Below, one piece after another: positions 1 to 8,910 of a stretch of 64,000 nt of DNA (its first letter is position 1; the number at the start of each line of letters is the position of its first letter). A model generated the notes under the pieces. It worked only from the letters and a program-made list of their open reading frames with translations, searched no databases and was not told the DNA's origin. Both the position numbers and the translations under genes were made by a program. The stretch is from JAVVHH01 sp963848035. Lineage in GTDB: Bacteria; Pseudomonadota; Alphaproteobacteria; Acetobacterales; Acetobacteraceae. The stretch is taken from contig CAWKCD010000003.1 in NCBI GenBank assembly GCA_963848035.1, forward strand, positions 310,001 to 374,000. The letters are read 5' to 3'.

Positions 1-444
1 GAACCGCGACCGCAGTTCGCCGCTGAGCGACCCGGCGATCGCCGCCAACCTTGCCAAGGCGGGTGGCAGCATCGCCTCGATTCTCGCGCGAACCAACCGA
101 GCCAACACCGGTGCCTCGCCAGCCGAGCCGATTGCGACAATCAGCGGATCGCGGTCGACGACGGCTGGCGTGATGTAGCTGCAGAGTGCCGGCCGATCGA
201 CCACGTTGACAGGCAGGCAACGCGCGCGGGCGGCGGCGCTCAGCGCTTCCAATGAAACCTCGTCGGCGTCGGCGCCGATGGCGAGCACGCAGCCGTCGAG
301 CAGGTCGGGCGTGAAATCGTCGGCGAACACCACCTCCGCGCCAGCCCGGCGCAAGGCCTCGGCTTTGCGTTCGCCGATCTCGCCGCGGCCCAGCACCAGC
401 GCCCGTCGGCCCCGGACGTCGAGGAACACCGGTAGGTAGCGCAT
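1..444 (-). CDS. cysG: Siroheme synthase N-terminal domain (precorrin-2 dehydrogenase / sirohydrochlorin ferrochelatase), partial
   Basis: The reading frame starts at 444 and runs off the left edge without a stop, so only the first 148 residues are visible. It opens with a short beta strand and a Rossmann dinucleotide loop (LVLGRGEIGERKAEALRRAG), followed by the segments CLPVNVVDRPALCSYITPA and DPLIVAIGSAGEAPVLARLVR. These are typical of the NAD-dependent precorrin-2 dehydrogenase/ferrochelatase domain of CysG, which makes siroheme for sulfite and nitrite reductases. Its ATG shares one base with the TGA of the upstream TrpD2-like gene (TGATG), which indicates translational coupling. I cannot tell whether the missing part carries the methyltransferase domain (CysG) or ends after this domain (Met8/SirC type). 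Confidence 0.85.
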   Translation of the reverse strand, partial: MRYLPVFLDVRGRRALVLGRGEIGERKAEALRRAGAEVVFADDFTPDLLDGCVLAIGADADEVSLEALSAAARARCLPVNVVDRPALCSYITPAVVDRDPLIVAIGSAGEAPVLARLVRARIEAMLPPALARLAAIAGSLSGELRSRF

Positions 445-1442
445 CAGAGCGCGAGTTCGACGGCTTCGGCCTGACGCAGGCGGTGCGCCCAGATCGTTTC
501 GGCGCCGAGATCGGCGGATTCGGGGTCGTGCGCCCGGCCGAGCGCGAGAAGCGCCAAAGCGATGGTCGCTCGGGCCGTCGCGGCACCCGGGCCTAGGCCT
601 GTCCGCCACTCTTCCGCCAGCGTACCGGCCTCGCCCAAGGTTGCGGTGACCGGCATCAGCATCTCGCTCCGCCCCGCCGCGCTATCCCATAGGTGGACCG
701 TGATTGGCTTCGCCGGATTGCGCTCGGCCTCGCCGCCGCCGCCCTTGACCACGGCTAGGCGGCCGCGTTGGAGGCGTTCAGCCGCGCCGAGATGAACTTC
801 GATGTAGGGGGGATGGAACACGCCATCGACGGCGCTGGGCGCATCGAAGGGGTTGAGCAGACGGACGACGGTATTGATCGGTGAGCGCAGCCCGAGCAGG
901 CCGCGCAAGGTGAGCAGCCGGTTCAGCGGCGCGCTGAGGACTTCGAGGGGCAGGTACGCGAAATTTCGCGCGGCGAGCTCGCCGGCGGCTTCATCGCGCG
1001 AGCGGCAGATCGGCAAGCCCAGCGCCGCCAGTCCGGCTTCGACCGCCGTTCCCTGCGAGAACTCGTTGCTCCCATGCATCAACACCGTGACGCCGGACGC
1101 CGCGAGCGAGAGGGCCGCTAGCAGGAACCAGGGCTCGCCCCGCGTACGCCCGGCGCCGTAGCTCGGCCAGTCGAGCGCGACGGCCGGGCAGCCCGGCGGA
1201 AGCCCGGCGCCGATCGCGTCCCGAGCCGCCTCGACCAGGCCTGAGATCTCGTCGGCTGCCTCGCCGCGGTAGCGCAGCAGCATGAGGAAGGCGCCAACCT
1301 GCTCTGGCGCCGCTTCGCCCCGCAGCACGGCGGTCAGGGCTGCTCGCGCCTCTTCGCGCGTGAGCGCCCGCGAGCGTCCGGGACCGCGGCCGAGCGTCCG
1401 CACGTAGGGGGCGAAGGGGTGCTCGGGTTCCGGATCGGCCAT
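444..1442 (-). CDS. TrpD2/YbiB-like glycosyltransferase family 3 protein
   Basis: This 332-residue protein resembles anthranilate phosphoribosyltransferase. It has an N-terminal helical domain (about residues 25-75, with LTREEARAALTAVLRGE and AFLMLLRYRGE) and a larger alpha/beta domain with GVTVLMHGSNEFSQGTAVE and the LRGLLGLRSPINTVVRLLNP helix. The family includes real TrpD and the YbiB/TrpD2 branch, which binds nucleic acid and lacks clear PRT activity. I see no trp genes nearby, and the protein is coupled to cysG by a one-base overlap, an arrangement I recall in alphaproteobacteria, so TrpD2 is more likely than tryptophan biosynthesis. The frame is intact. Spacing of 42 bases from the upstream MBL gene allows a three-gene operon. 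Confidence 0.75.
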   Translation of the reverse strand: MADPEPEHPFAPYVRTLGRGPGRSRALTREEARAALTAVLRGEAAPEQVGAFLMLLRYRGEAADEISGLVEAARDAIGAGLPPGCPAVALDWPSYGAGRTRGEPWFLLAALSLAASGVTVLMHGSNEFSQGTAVEAGLAALGLPICRSRDEAAGELAARNFAYLPLEVLSAPLNRLLTLRGLLGLRSPINTVVRLLNPFDAPSAVDGVFHPPYIEVHLGAAERLQRGRLAVVKGGGGEAERNPAKPITVHLWDSAAGRSEMLMPVTATLGEAGTLAEEWRTGLGPGAATARATIALALLALGRAHDPESADLGAETIWAHRLRQAEAVELAL

Positions 1443-1484
1443 AGGGTCCCGAGTACTGCAAAAGCAGTTGTGGGCGCCAGCGTC

Positions 1485-2198
1485 TCACACGTCGAGCGGG
1501 GTTCCGGCGCAGGGTACGAACAGGCGTGAGTCGCCCGTCACCGCCTTGGCCATCGCGCCACGTCGGCCCGCGCGTATGTGGTAGAGGCCGATTCGAGAGG
1601 GCCCCTCGATGGACCGGACCGTGTCGAGATCCGAGTGGAAGTCGATCTCCGGCGCCGGGTCGGGCTCCCAGCATTCGTGCAGCAGAAGGTCGGCTTCTGC
1701 GTAAAGCGCCCGTGCCGCGTCGGTTGGGCGGCCGTCGCCGCTATAGGCGAAGCAGCGTCCTCCGGTGGTGAGTTGCAACGCCTGGTTGGGCACGAGGTGC
1801 TCGGTCGGGGCGGTGCGGAGGGCGAACGGGCCGATCGAACTGGTCTCGGCGGCGATGACGTAGTGCTGCGGAAAGCGCGGCTCGATCGCGAGGAGGGCAC
1901 AGATCTGGCGAAGCTGATCGGCGCCACGGGCAGTGGTGAGGATGACCAGCTCCTTGCGCCGGCCCTCCCAGCTCCAGCGATCCATCACCGATGGCAGGCC
2001 GAGGATGTGATCGGCATGGTGGTGGGTGAGATAGACTGCGTCGACCGCCTGCGGATCCGGACAGGCCCGCCAGAGCGGCGTGATGGCGGAGTGACCGCAA
2101 TCGATGAGCAACCGAAAGCCGCTACTCTCGACGAGGGCGGAGGAGTTGGCTTCATCGGGGTCGAACGCATCGCCGACCCCTAGAGGGATGACACGCAT
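1485..2198 (-). CDS. MBL-fold metallo-hydrolase, RNase Z-like
   Basis: The protein carries the zinc-binding signature THHHADH soon after AVDAVYL, the preceding DCGHS loop and a later FAYSGDGRPT segment. This is the arrangement of the RNase Z/arylsulfatase-like branch of the metallo-beta-lactamase fold. A late LLHECWEPD segment supplies the usual downstream metal ligands. I chose the ATG at 2198 (MRVIPLGVGDAFDP), because the typical first beta strand begins there; an in-frame extension to 2258 is possible but has no family-like sequence. At about 237 residues it is too short for long-form RNase Z. The substrate is unknown. It may be the first gene of an operon with the TrpD2-like gene and cysG. 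Confidence 0.8.
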   Translation of the reverse strand: MRVIPLGVGDAFDPDEANSSALVESSGFRLLIDCGHSAITPLWRACPDPQAVDAVYLTHHHADHILGLPSVMDRWSWEGRRKELVILTTARGADQLRQICALLAIEPRFPQHYVIAAETSSIGPFALRTAPTEHLVPNQALQLTTGGRCFAYSGDGRPTDAARALYAEADLLLHECWEPDPAPEIDFHSDLDTVRSIEGPSRIGLYHIRAGRRGAMAKAVTGDSRLFVPCAGTPLDV

Positions 2199-2444
2199 GT
2201 CGAGCCTATTCCCGCTCGCGCTGTTATTATTTCGAAACCATTGCACATCGGCACACACTTGCCCAGCATTGCGTGCGACGGCGGAGGTGGAAAGTAGCTG
2301 TATCTGACATCAATCTATCGCTCGGAGGGGTCGAGATGGCTTCAACTGGAAATCGATCTTACCTTGTGCAATCCTTGTCAGGATAACTGCCGTGCTCAGA
2401 TTTGTCGGCAACGCTCGACAAATCCGTGCGAACCGGTCCCCGGG

Positions 2445-2651
2445 TCACTCCGGTGCGCGCGGCGAAGATGACCGAAAATCAGGACCGCGCAGGACGACCC
2501 GGCTCGCTGCGTGCGCGTCGGCCATCCCCTCCATCATGGCCGACACGTCTTCCAACACGCGCTGGATGTGGGTCGAGCTATCGAACGCCATGTTCGCAGG
2601 CTGCGAACAGCCCGCGCAGAGCAAAATCAGCAAGAGCGGGACGAGTTTCAT
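2445..2651 (-). CDS. Small putative lipoprotein
   Basis: This 68-residue product starts with a short basic/hydrophobic signal (MKLVPLLLILLCAGC) that ends in a good lipobox, LCAGC, so the mature protein would be a lipid-anchored peptide of about 54 residues. The remainder (SSTHIQRVLEDVSAMMEGMADAH) looks helical and I recognise no domain in it. It stands alone between the MBL gene and the Crp-type regulator. The signal peptide is the main reason to believe the gene is real. The same DNA is also open on the other strand, but those products show no features. Confidence 0.5.
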   Translation of the reverse strand: MKLVPLLLILLCAGCSQPANMAFDSSTHIQRVLEDVSAMMEGMADAHAASRVVLRGPDFRSSSPRAPE

Positions 2652-2778
2652 TCAACCCCGTCGGTTACGTCGTGCATTAACATCATGCCTGAGTGGTAGA
2701 AGGCAACTGGGTGACACGGGAACTTGGCTTGTCTGGCGAAACGAACCGGTGTCGAATAGCTGAATACGAGAGGCTCTG

Positions 2779-3498
2779 ATGCTCACCCATGCCGCAAGCC
2801 CGGCGGCGACGCTCGCCCGCCATCCGTTTTTCGCCGGCGCATCGCCGGAAGTATTGTCGCGCCTAGCGGGGTATGCCCGCTGGATCGACGCCGACCCGGA
2901 CCAGATGATCATCGACTTCGAAGATCTAACGACGGACGTGTATTTCATCGTCCAGGGACACGTCCGCGTGCTGCTCCAGACGGCGAATGGCGAGCGCACC
3001 CAGATCCTCGAGGATTTTGCCGCGGGTGAGCTGATCGGCGAAATGGCTGCCATCGATGGCGTGCCGCGGTCTGCGCGGATCGAGGCGCTCGTGCGGACGC
3101 AGATGTGCGCCCTGCCGGCGCGGCCGTTCATCGATGCCGTGTTCGCGTCGCGCGAGATCGGGTTGCGGTTGATGGGCGCTTTGGCGGAGCGGATCCGCAA
3201 ACAAAACCGCCGCCTGATCGAGATGACCGCGCTGCCGATCCGGCTGCGGCTGACCGCCGAGCTGCTTCGTCTGAGCCGTCCCAAGCCGGACGGGTCGCGC
3301 GTATTGAGCCCGATACCCACGCAGGAGGAGCTCGCGTCCAGAGTGGGTGCGCGGCGCGAGACGGTCTCACGCGAATTGTCGGCGATGTCCGAGGGCGGCT
3401 GGCTGCGGCGGACCCGCGTGTCGATCGTTCTGCCCGATCCCGCTGCCTTGCAAGCCGCCGTTGATAGCGGGCTCGAGCAGCCCCGCGACGGACGCTGA
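2779..3498 (+). CDS. Crp/Fnr family transcriptional regulator
   Basis: The 239 residues split into a cyclic-nucleotide-binding beta-roll (about residues 15-125, with TDVYFIVQGHVRVLLQ and FAAGELIGEMAAIDGVPRSA), a dimerisation helix (about 130-165) and a C-terminal winged helix. The recognition segment is PTQEELASRVGARRETVSRELSAM, the conserved Crp-type helix-turn-helix. There is no N-terminal cysteine cluster, so an Fnr-type iron-sulfur oxygen sensor is unlikely. The start is supported by a GAGAGGCT ribosome site just upstream. The gene is monocistronic and converges on the flippase, with the two stops 6 bases apart. The effector and targets cannot be read from the sequence. Confidence 0.9.
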   Translation: MLTHAASPAATLARHPFFAGASPEVLSRLAGYARWIDADPDQMIIDFEDLTTDVYFIVQGHVRVLLQTANGERTQILEDFAAGELIGEMAAIDGVPRSARIEALVRTQMCALPARPFIDAVFASREIGLRLMGALAERIRKQNRRLIEMTALPIRLRLTAELLRLSRPKPDGSRVLSPIPTQEELASRVGARRETVSRELSAMSEGGWLRRTRVSIVLPDPAALQAAVDSGLEQPRDGR

Positions 3499-3504
3499 CG
3501 ACGC

Positions 3505-5045
3505 TCAGACAACGTCGGCGCGCTTGCGACCGAGCAGACCGGTGGTCCGGTGCCATAGCCGGATGAGGATCGGCAGGCCGACTTTGACGATCTGCTGCTC
3601 CGGCCCGTCCGGCCGACCGGCCGCAAACCAAAGGCCGAGCAGCACGGCGGCGTAGGTCCCGCCGCCCACCATACCGAGCGCGATGCCACGCCCGAGGCAT
3701 TCGGCGACCGGCAGAACGATGTCGCCGGACCAGGCGATCCCGCTCAGATACATCGCTCCAGCGCTCGACAGCAGGCTAACCGCGAGGCGGCATACCGGGC
3801 CGAGCACACCGCTGGCGCGACTGCCGTGTCGGCGGATCATGAAAATGAACAGCGATGATTCGATGGAGGTGATGGTGAGCGCGGCGATCGCGATGACCTG
3901 AAGGCTACCGGTCCGCGCAGCGATCGACAGCACCACCAGCTTGGCGATCGAGGCGAGGCTGACGACAGCGAAGTTGGATTTCAGCTTGCCCATCGACGTC
4001 AGCACGATGCTCGCGGTCAGGCTGAACGGCGAGAGCATGGAGGAGAAGGTCAGGATCGCGACGATCGGGCTCGCCGCGCTCCATTTCGGGCCGAGCAGCA
4101 CGCCGACGACATCGGTGGAAGCGGCCGAGAGGATCAGCGCGATCGGCGCCATGATCGCAACCAGCGTGAGCGCCAGGCGGAACGCGTTCTTGCGGGGATC
4201 GCCACCCTCGTTTCGCTCGGCCGAGAACTGGGCGAACAGCACGGCATTCAACGCGTCGAGGATCTCGGTGGTCGGTAGCAGGGCGATGTCGAGCGCGACC
4301 ACGAACACGCCGAGATCGGCCTTGCTGACCGCCGCGCCCACCACCAGCGGGTCGGCCCGGCGCCAGACGATGTAGGCGAGGCTCGAGAGCCACATCCAGA
4401 AGGAGAAGCCGGCAAGTTCGTGCCAAGCGCGCAGGCCCAGGCGCGGGCGGTGCGGATGCATCGCGTAGGTCGCGACCAGTCCGGACCAGCTTGGCGACCG
4501 CGGTGCCGATGACGAGCGCCCAGTAATTGCGCAGCAGCAGCGCCGCGGTAAGCGTCACGACGAACATCGAGACGCGCTCGAGCGAGGAGAGCTGAAACTC
4601 GCGGTCGAACCGCAGATCCCGCCGGAAATGAACGATGCCGACGTTTTCGAACCCGGAGAGGGCGAATGCGCCGCCGAGCACGTAGAGCACGTTCTGCAGG
4701 CGCGGATCGGCATACCATTCGCTGGCCAGCGGCGCGGCCGCCGCCACCAGGATGCCGCAGATCAGGCCCTTGATCACCTGGATGGTGAAGCCCGTATCGA
4801 GCACGTCCCGGCCGATTTCCTTATGGCGGACGAGGTTTTCGGTCACCCCGACGTTGGAGACGGAGTTCGAGCGCGGCGGAGATGGTGAAGGCGATGGCGA
4901 CGATGCCGAAATCGGCGGTGTTCAGCAGCCGTGCGAGTACGAGCGTGCTGGCGACGCCGAGCAGCCGCGAGCACATCCGGAAGCCGACCATCCACGCGGC
5001 TCCGGTCAGCGCCCGGCTGCCGATCTTCGACCGTTCGGACGTCAT
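3505..5045 (-). pseudogene. Polysaccharide (Wzx/PST-type) flippase, two frameshifts as read
   Basis: Three overlapping frames on the minus strand together spell one membrane protein of the oligosaccharide flippase family. They are an N-terminal part with KIGSRALTGAAWMVGFRMCSR and LARLLNTADFGIVA, a middle part with VTENLVRHKEIGRDVLDTGF and a C-terminal part with SFWMWLSSLAYIVWRRADPLVVG and many hydrophobic helices. Such proteins flip undecaprenyl-linked sugar units across the inner membrane for exopolysaccharide or O-antigen. The junctions lie near 4862-4872 and 4474-4490. The span is 1541 bases, two more than a multiple of three, so each junction is formally one extra base. Either the gene is disrupted or the assembly has two insertion errors; I favour the second. 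No glycosyltransferases lie nearby. Confidence 0.75.
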
Positions 5046-5174
5046 GATCGGCCGGAAGTCTTCAGATACATGCCAGGTTCCGCTTATCCCTTCACGCCTC
5101 TATGCGGGTTTGCACCCGCGTGTCCAATCGGTTCGGTGCCTCGCCAGCTTAGCTCGAACTGACTAACGGAGTGT

Positions 5175-5936
5175 TTAGGGACGGCGGATCAATGTATCGT
5201 CGTCATCATCCGTCGGGGCGTATTCGACGACGACCGAGGTGACGTTGTCGCGGGCGCCGACGGCCAGAGCCGCTTCGATGAGGCTTCGGGCCGGGTCGCG
5301 GGCTGCGACGAAGCGGGCGATGGTGTGGTCGTCGAGGGCTTTGTTGAGGCCGTCGCTGCAGAGCAGGAAGCGGTCGCCGGGCTCGGCGCTGCCGGTGAAT
5401 TTGTCGAGGGAGGGATCGGCGCCGTCCGCCCCGATCGCGCGCGTGACCACGTTGGCGTGCGGATGCCGCTCGGCTTCCTCGGGCGTGATCGCGCCTTCGT
5501 CGACGAGAGCCTGGACGAGGCTGTGGTCGCGGGTGAGCTGCTCGAGCTGGCCGCGGCGGAGGCGGTAAATCCGGCTATCGCCGGCCCAAAGCCCTGCATA
5601 ATGGATGCCTTGGGCGAGCAGGACGACGATGGTGGACGCAATCATCACGGTCGTTCCGCTGGCCCTTGCTTCCTCGTCGGCCCGCTGGCGCAGCGTTTCG
5701 TGAGTTTGCGAGACGACGCTGCGGACTTGCGCGATCAGATCCGAGCCAGCCTCCGCACGCGTGCGCCGCAGGCTGTCCGCCAGCATCTGAGAGGCGACCT
5801 CCCCGTGCTCGTGGCCGCCGGCACCATCGGCGACCATCCAAAGGCCGATCTCCGGGCGCTCGACAAGATTGTCCTCGTTATTGCTACGAACCGATCCGGG
5901 ATCGGTCCGCGCCCAGGACCGCCAGGAGGCGGGCAT
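5175..5936 (-). CDS. PP2C-family serine/threonine phosphatase of the T6SS operon
   Basis: The protein has the bacterial PP2C motifs in order: TDPGSVRSNNEDN, then MVADGAGGHEHGEVAS, GDSRIYRLRRGQLEQLTRDHS, LLCSDGLNKALDD and ARDNVTSVVVEY. The aspartates of DGAGG, SDG and ARDN are the metal ligands. The ATG at 5936 gives a start just ahead of the first motif; the longer frame to 6029 overlaps hcp and adds only basic filler. It is the last gene of the T6SS operon, 10 bases after an hcp gene. PP2C enzymes of this kind (PppA/Stp) reverse threonine phosphorylation that triggers T6SS assembly. No matching kinase (PpkA) or Fha protein is present here. Confidence 0.88.
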   Translation of the reverse strand: MPASWRSWARTDPGSVRSNNEDNLVERPEIGLWMVADGAGGHEHGEVASQMLADSLRRTRAEAGSDLIAQVRSVVSQTHETLRQRADEEARASGTTVMIASTIVVLLAQGIHYAGLWAGDSRIYRLRRGQLEQLTRDHSLVQALVDEGAITPEEAERHPHANVVTRAIGADGADPSLDKFTGSAEPGDRFLLCSDGLNKALDDHTIARFVAARDPARSLIEAALAVGARDNVTSVVVEYAPTDDDDDTLIRRP

Positions 5937-5946
5937 GCTCGTTCTC

Positions 5947-6741
5947 CTAGAGGGTCTCTTCTTGGATCGAGGTCTTATCGTCGGTAGGCGACTTCCAGAA
6001 CACGTGGATCGGGGCGCCGAGCGAGCCATCCGGCAACTGCGGCTTGTAGTTCAGCGTCACGGCGCGGCAGACGAACTCGATTTCCTCCTCGATCGGCGCG
6101 TCGTTCGACCATTCCACGCTCTTCAGCAGAACATGGTGGAAGTCAAAACGAAGAAAGACTTCGCCTGAAGCGGGGCCGCCGGCGGCCTTGCGCTTGATGA
6201 GGGTCGCACTCTTGAACACCGTCCTTTTTATGCAGTGATCGAGCAGGATCAGCGAGGACCGATCGACCAATCGACTGAACTCGACTGGCTTCAGGTCGAC
6301 CGGGTAGCGCGTCGCCTCGGTGTTCTTGTTCTGACGGAATTGCGTGAACCCGAGACTTTGCGGCGGCGTCTTGAACTTGGGTGGGGTCGGGAGCGGCAGG
6401 TCCTGAGCTTTGCCGCCGCGCTGGCGATCCAAGGCGGCATTCTGGTTATGGATCCTGACCTCTTGGACCCGTGCCTGGTAGTCCTGGCGCTTTGCTTCCT
6501 GTTCGCTGGCTTCCCGCGTGCTCTGGTCTTTCTTGGCCTGCCGTGAGGCGGCATCGCCTTCCGCGCCGGCGAGCCCGGTCTTGAAGCTGAACTTCGTCAG
6601 CTCGAGCATGTAGTTCTCTTTGAATCCCTTGAGCATGTCCGACTTTTCTTTCGGCAACTGCGTCATCGACGCGCCGATGATCGGCTGATCGTTGAAATCG
6701 ACAAACTTCATCAACAAGTCACTGACGACTTTGTCGGCCAT
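5947..6741 (-). CDS. hcp: Hcp-family T6SS tube protein with long charged insertion
   Basis: The 264-residue product has the Hcp beta-barrel elements: an N-terminal MKFVDFNDQPIIGAS strand pair, the LELTKFSFKTG strand (about residue 50), the FSRLVDRSSLILLDHCIKR helix, then the ATLIKRKAAGGP and VLLKSVEWSNDAP strands. Canonical Hcp proteins have about 160-170 residues. Here residues about 58-140 form a hydrophilic Lys/Arg/Gln/Glu-rich segment followed by a proline stretch, inserted between two barrel strands. Hcp stacks as hexameric rings to form the expelled tube and can also carry cargo in its lumen. It lies 37 bases downstream of the second hcp. I infer a specialised Hcp; its role is unknown. 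Confidence 0.8.
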   Translation of the reverse strand: MADKVVSDLLMKFVDFNDQPIIGASMTQLPKEKSDMLKGFKENYMLELTKFSFKTGLAGAEGDAASRQAKKDQSTREASEQEAKRQDYQARVQEVRIHNQNAALDRQRGGKAQDLPLPTPPKFKTPPQSLGFTQFRQNKNTEATRYPVDLKPVEFSRLVDRSSLILLDHCIKRTVFKSATLIKRKAAGGPASGEVFLRFDFHHVLLKSVEWSNDAPIEEEIEFVCRAVTLNYKPQLPDGSLGAPIHVFWKSPTDDKTSIQEETL

Positions 6742-6778
6742 CTGATTTTTCTCCTCTCAGCTCACAGCGGCTTGTGAT

Positions 6779-7426
6779 CTAGGTTTGCTCTGGCTTCCAC
6801 GTCACCTCGGTTACGGCTTCGTAGAGCGAACCGTCTGCTTTTTGTGGGCGAAAGCGCATTATGAATTTTTTGCAGATGAACTCGACCTTCTCTTTGGTCA
6901 TGTCGCCATCGTCCCAGTCCAAGCTCGTGAGCAGCACGTCGAAGAATTCGAGGCGCAGAAAGCCCATGGCCGTGCCGTCGGCGCCGACTGATACCCTTTT
7001 GACCAATATGGCGGAGGCGAAGGATTTGGATTTCACGAGATGGTCGAAGAAGATCGGTGATGCCGAGTCGATCAGGCGCTCGAACTTGAACGAGCGGAAT
7101 TCGAGCTGCAGTTTGACGTTCTTGGCTTCATCATCCGTCCCAGTGCGCCAACTGACGAAATCGCCGGAGACGAGCTTGTCCTTCTTGGGGGCTTGATGCT
7201 TGGCGCCTCCCTCCTGTTTGGTATCCGACTCGTCTTTGACTTCGAACCCGTAGCTGAATCCCTGGACTTCAAAGAAATTGCTGAAGCTGTCGTAGGTCTG
7301 CGGTTCGAAACCGTCCATGAAATCGTCGCCCTTGGCTTTGTCGAGCGCGCATTCGGCGTTGACGTCGCCGGCGCCGCCCTTGCGTTCGAATTTCATAACG
7401 ATATCAGTCTTGTGATCGTCAGCCAT
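6779..7426 (-). CDS. hcp: Hcp-family T6SS tube protein
   Basis: This 215-residue protein belongs to the same Hcp-type family as its downstream neighbour. It has MKFERKGGAGDVNAEC at the N-terminus, FFEVQGFSYGFEVKDE near residue 55, FERLIDSASPIFFDHLVKSK near 118, then SAILVKRVSVGADGTAMGF and a last strand pair ending EVTWKPEQT. A shorter charged linker (about residues 60-90) replaces the compact loop of classical Hcp. It begins 15 bases after tssC, so the two hcp genes, tssC and vgrG are co-transcribed. Two unequal Hcp paralogues in one operon suggest either mixed tubes or division of labour between structural and cargo-bearing rings (inference). Confidence 0.82.
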   Translation of the reverse strand: MADDHKTDIVMKFERKGGAGDVNAECALDKAKGDDFMDGFEPQTYDSFSNFFEVQGFSYGFEVKDESDTKQEGGAKHQAPKKDKLVSGDFVSWRTGTDDEAKNVKLQLEFRSFKFERLIDSASPIFFDHLVKSKSFASAILVKRVSVGADGTAMGFLRLEFFDVLLTSLDWDDGDMTKEKVEFICKKFIMRFRPQKADGSLYEAVTEVTWKPEQT

Positions 7427-7441
7427 GCGGCGCTCCCGATG

Positions 7442-8908
7442 TCATCCCGCTGCGACTCTCGAGACGAGCCGAAGCACGACGCCGGCTCCCTCCAACTGGT
7501 AATGCGGCGTGATGAAGAACTTCGCGTCGTATTCGCCGATCGTGTCCGGCCTCTCGTCGACGACGACACGGGCGTCCTTGAGTGGATGGGACGCCTTGAA
7601 CTCCTCGGACGAGGTTTGCGGCGATCCGTCGACGTAGCTCAAAATCCAGGTGTTCAACCAGCGGGTCAAATCGCGCTTGGACATACTGGAGCCGACCTTG
7701 TCGCGAACCATGCATTTCAAATAGTGGGCAAACCGACAGGAGGCGAACAGGTAGGGCAGCCGAGATGACATGTTCGCGTTGGCGGTGGCATCGGGATCGT
7801 CATAGATCTTTGGCTTCTGCAGCGAGTTGGCGCTGATGAACGCCGCGACGTCGGTGTTCTTGCGATGCACCAGCGGCATCAGACCACAATTCGCCAGCTC
7901 CGACTCACGGCGCTCGCTGAGGCAGATTTCAGTGACGGTGCGGCGGTCGACGTCGCCGTCGGCGGTCGGGTGGTGCAGAACCGGCAGCTCTTCGACCACG
8001 CCGCCGCGGTCGATGCCGCGGATACGGCAACACCAGCCATAGAGCGCGAAGGCGCGAACGACGTTGGCGGCAAACGCGTAGGCCGGGTTCGCCCAGAGCA
8101 GCTTGGACGTGTCGGCGCCGTTGGTATCCTCCTCGAAGGCGAAGGTATCGAGCGGGTCGGTCAGCGCTCCATAGGGCAAGCGGGCCAAGTATCGCGGCAG
8201 GCAGAGCCCGAGATAGCGGGAATTCTCCTCCTCCCTCAGGGCGCGCCAGGCGGTGTATTCCGGCGTGGTGAACAGGCGGGTGAGGTCGCGCGGATTGGCT
8301 ATCTCGGACCAGCTTTCCATGTTCAGCAGGCTGGCGCTCACCGAGCTCACGAATGGCGCGTGCGCAGCCGCGGCGATCATCGCCAGACTGGATAGCAGGG
8401 CGACGTCCTCGGGACGGTGGTCGAATTCATAGTCGCCGAGCAGCAACCCGAAGGGCTCGCCGCCAAACTGGCCGAACTCGTCCTCGTAGATGCGCTTGAA
8501 CAGCGGGCTCTGGTCCCAGGCGGTGCCGCGGAACTTCCGCAAGGTGCGATGTAGCTCGCGCTTGCTGATGTTGAGCACCCGGATCTTGATGCCGAGCTCC
8601 TTGTCGCTCCCCTGGACGAGCTGGAACAACGCCCGCCAACTCGCCTCGACCGCCTGCAACTCGGGCGCGTGCAGAATCAGGTTGAGCTGCGACGAGAGGG
8701 CCTGGTCGATCTCGGCGATCATCGCTTCGATGACCCGGCGCGGGCTATCGCACACCATCCCCGGATGCTGCAGCACCAGGCGGGCGAGCGCCGCCATCGC
8801 GTCCTGCGGCAGGTCGCCATCGCCGATCTCGGGCAGTTCGGCCGCTGGGCGTATGTTCCGCTCCAGGAGGAGCGTGAAGTCGCCGTCGGGTTCGTCCAGT
8901 TCGGGCAT
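7442..8908 (-). CDS. tssC: T6SS contractile sheath large subunit TssC (VipB/EvpB)
   Basis: At 488 residues the protein has full TssC length and its conserved blocks: the N-terminal helix with VIEAMIAEIDQALSSQLN, then ELGIKIRVLNISKRELHRTL, KFRGTAWDQSPLFKRIYEDE, FGQFGGEPFGLLLGDYEF, YGWCCRIRGIDRGGVVEEL, SLQKPKIYDDPDATANANMS and the C-terminal HYQLEGAGVVLRLVS strand. TssC pairs with TssB to form the sheath that contracts around the Hcp tube. Its gene normally follows tssB directly, but the gene upstream here is vgrG (2 bases between stop and start) and no TssB is visible in the window. The partner must therefore be encoded elsewhere, or this is a second tssC copy. Confidence 0.93.
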   Translation of the reverse strand: MPELDEPDGDFTLLLERNIRPAAELPEIGDGDLPQDAMAALARLVLQHPGMVCDSPRRVIEAMIAEIDQALSSQLNLILHAPELQAVEASWRALFQLVQGSDKELGIKIRVLNISKRELHRTLRKFRGTAWDQSPLFKRIYEDEFGQFGGEPFGLLLGDYEFDHRPEDVALLSSLAMIAAAAHAPFVSSVSASLLNMESWSEIANPRDLTRLFTTPEYTAWRALREEENSRYLGLCLPRYLARLPYGALTDPLDTFAFEEDTNGADTSKLLWANPAYAFAANVVRAFALYGWCCRIRGIDRGGVVEELPVLHHPTADGDVDRRTVTEICLSERRESELANCGLMPLVHRKNTDVAAFISANSLQKPKIYDDPDATANANMSSRLPYLFASCRFAHYLKCMVRDKVGSSMSKRDLTRWLNTWILSYVDGSPQTSSEEFKASHPLKDARVVVDERPDTIGEYDAKFFITPHYQLEGAGVVLRLVSRVAAG

Positions 8909-8910
8909 GG

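Noticed and set aside
2392..2763. Plus-strand small frames overlapping the small lipoprotein gene
   Set aside because: None has a signal, domain or convincing ribosome site, whereas the minus-strand product has a clear lipoprotein signal.
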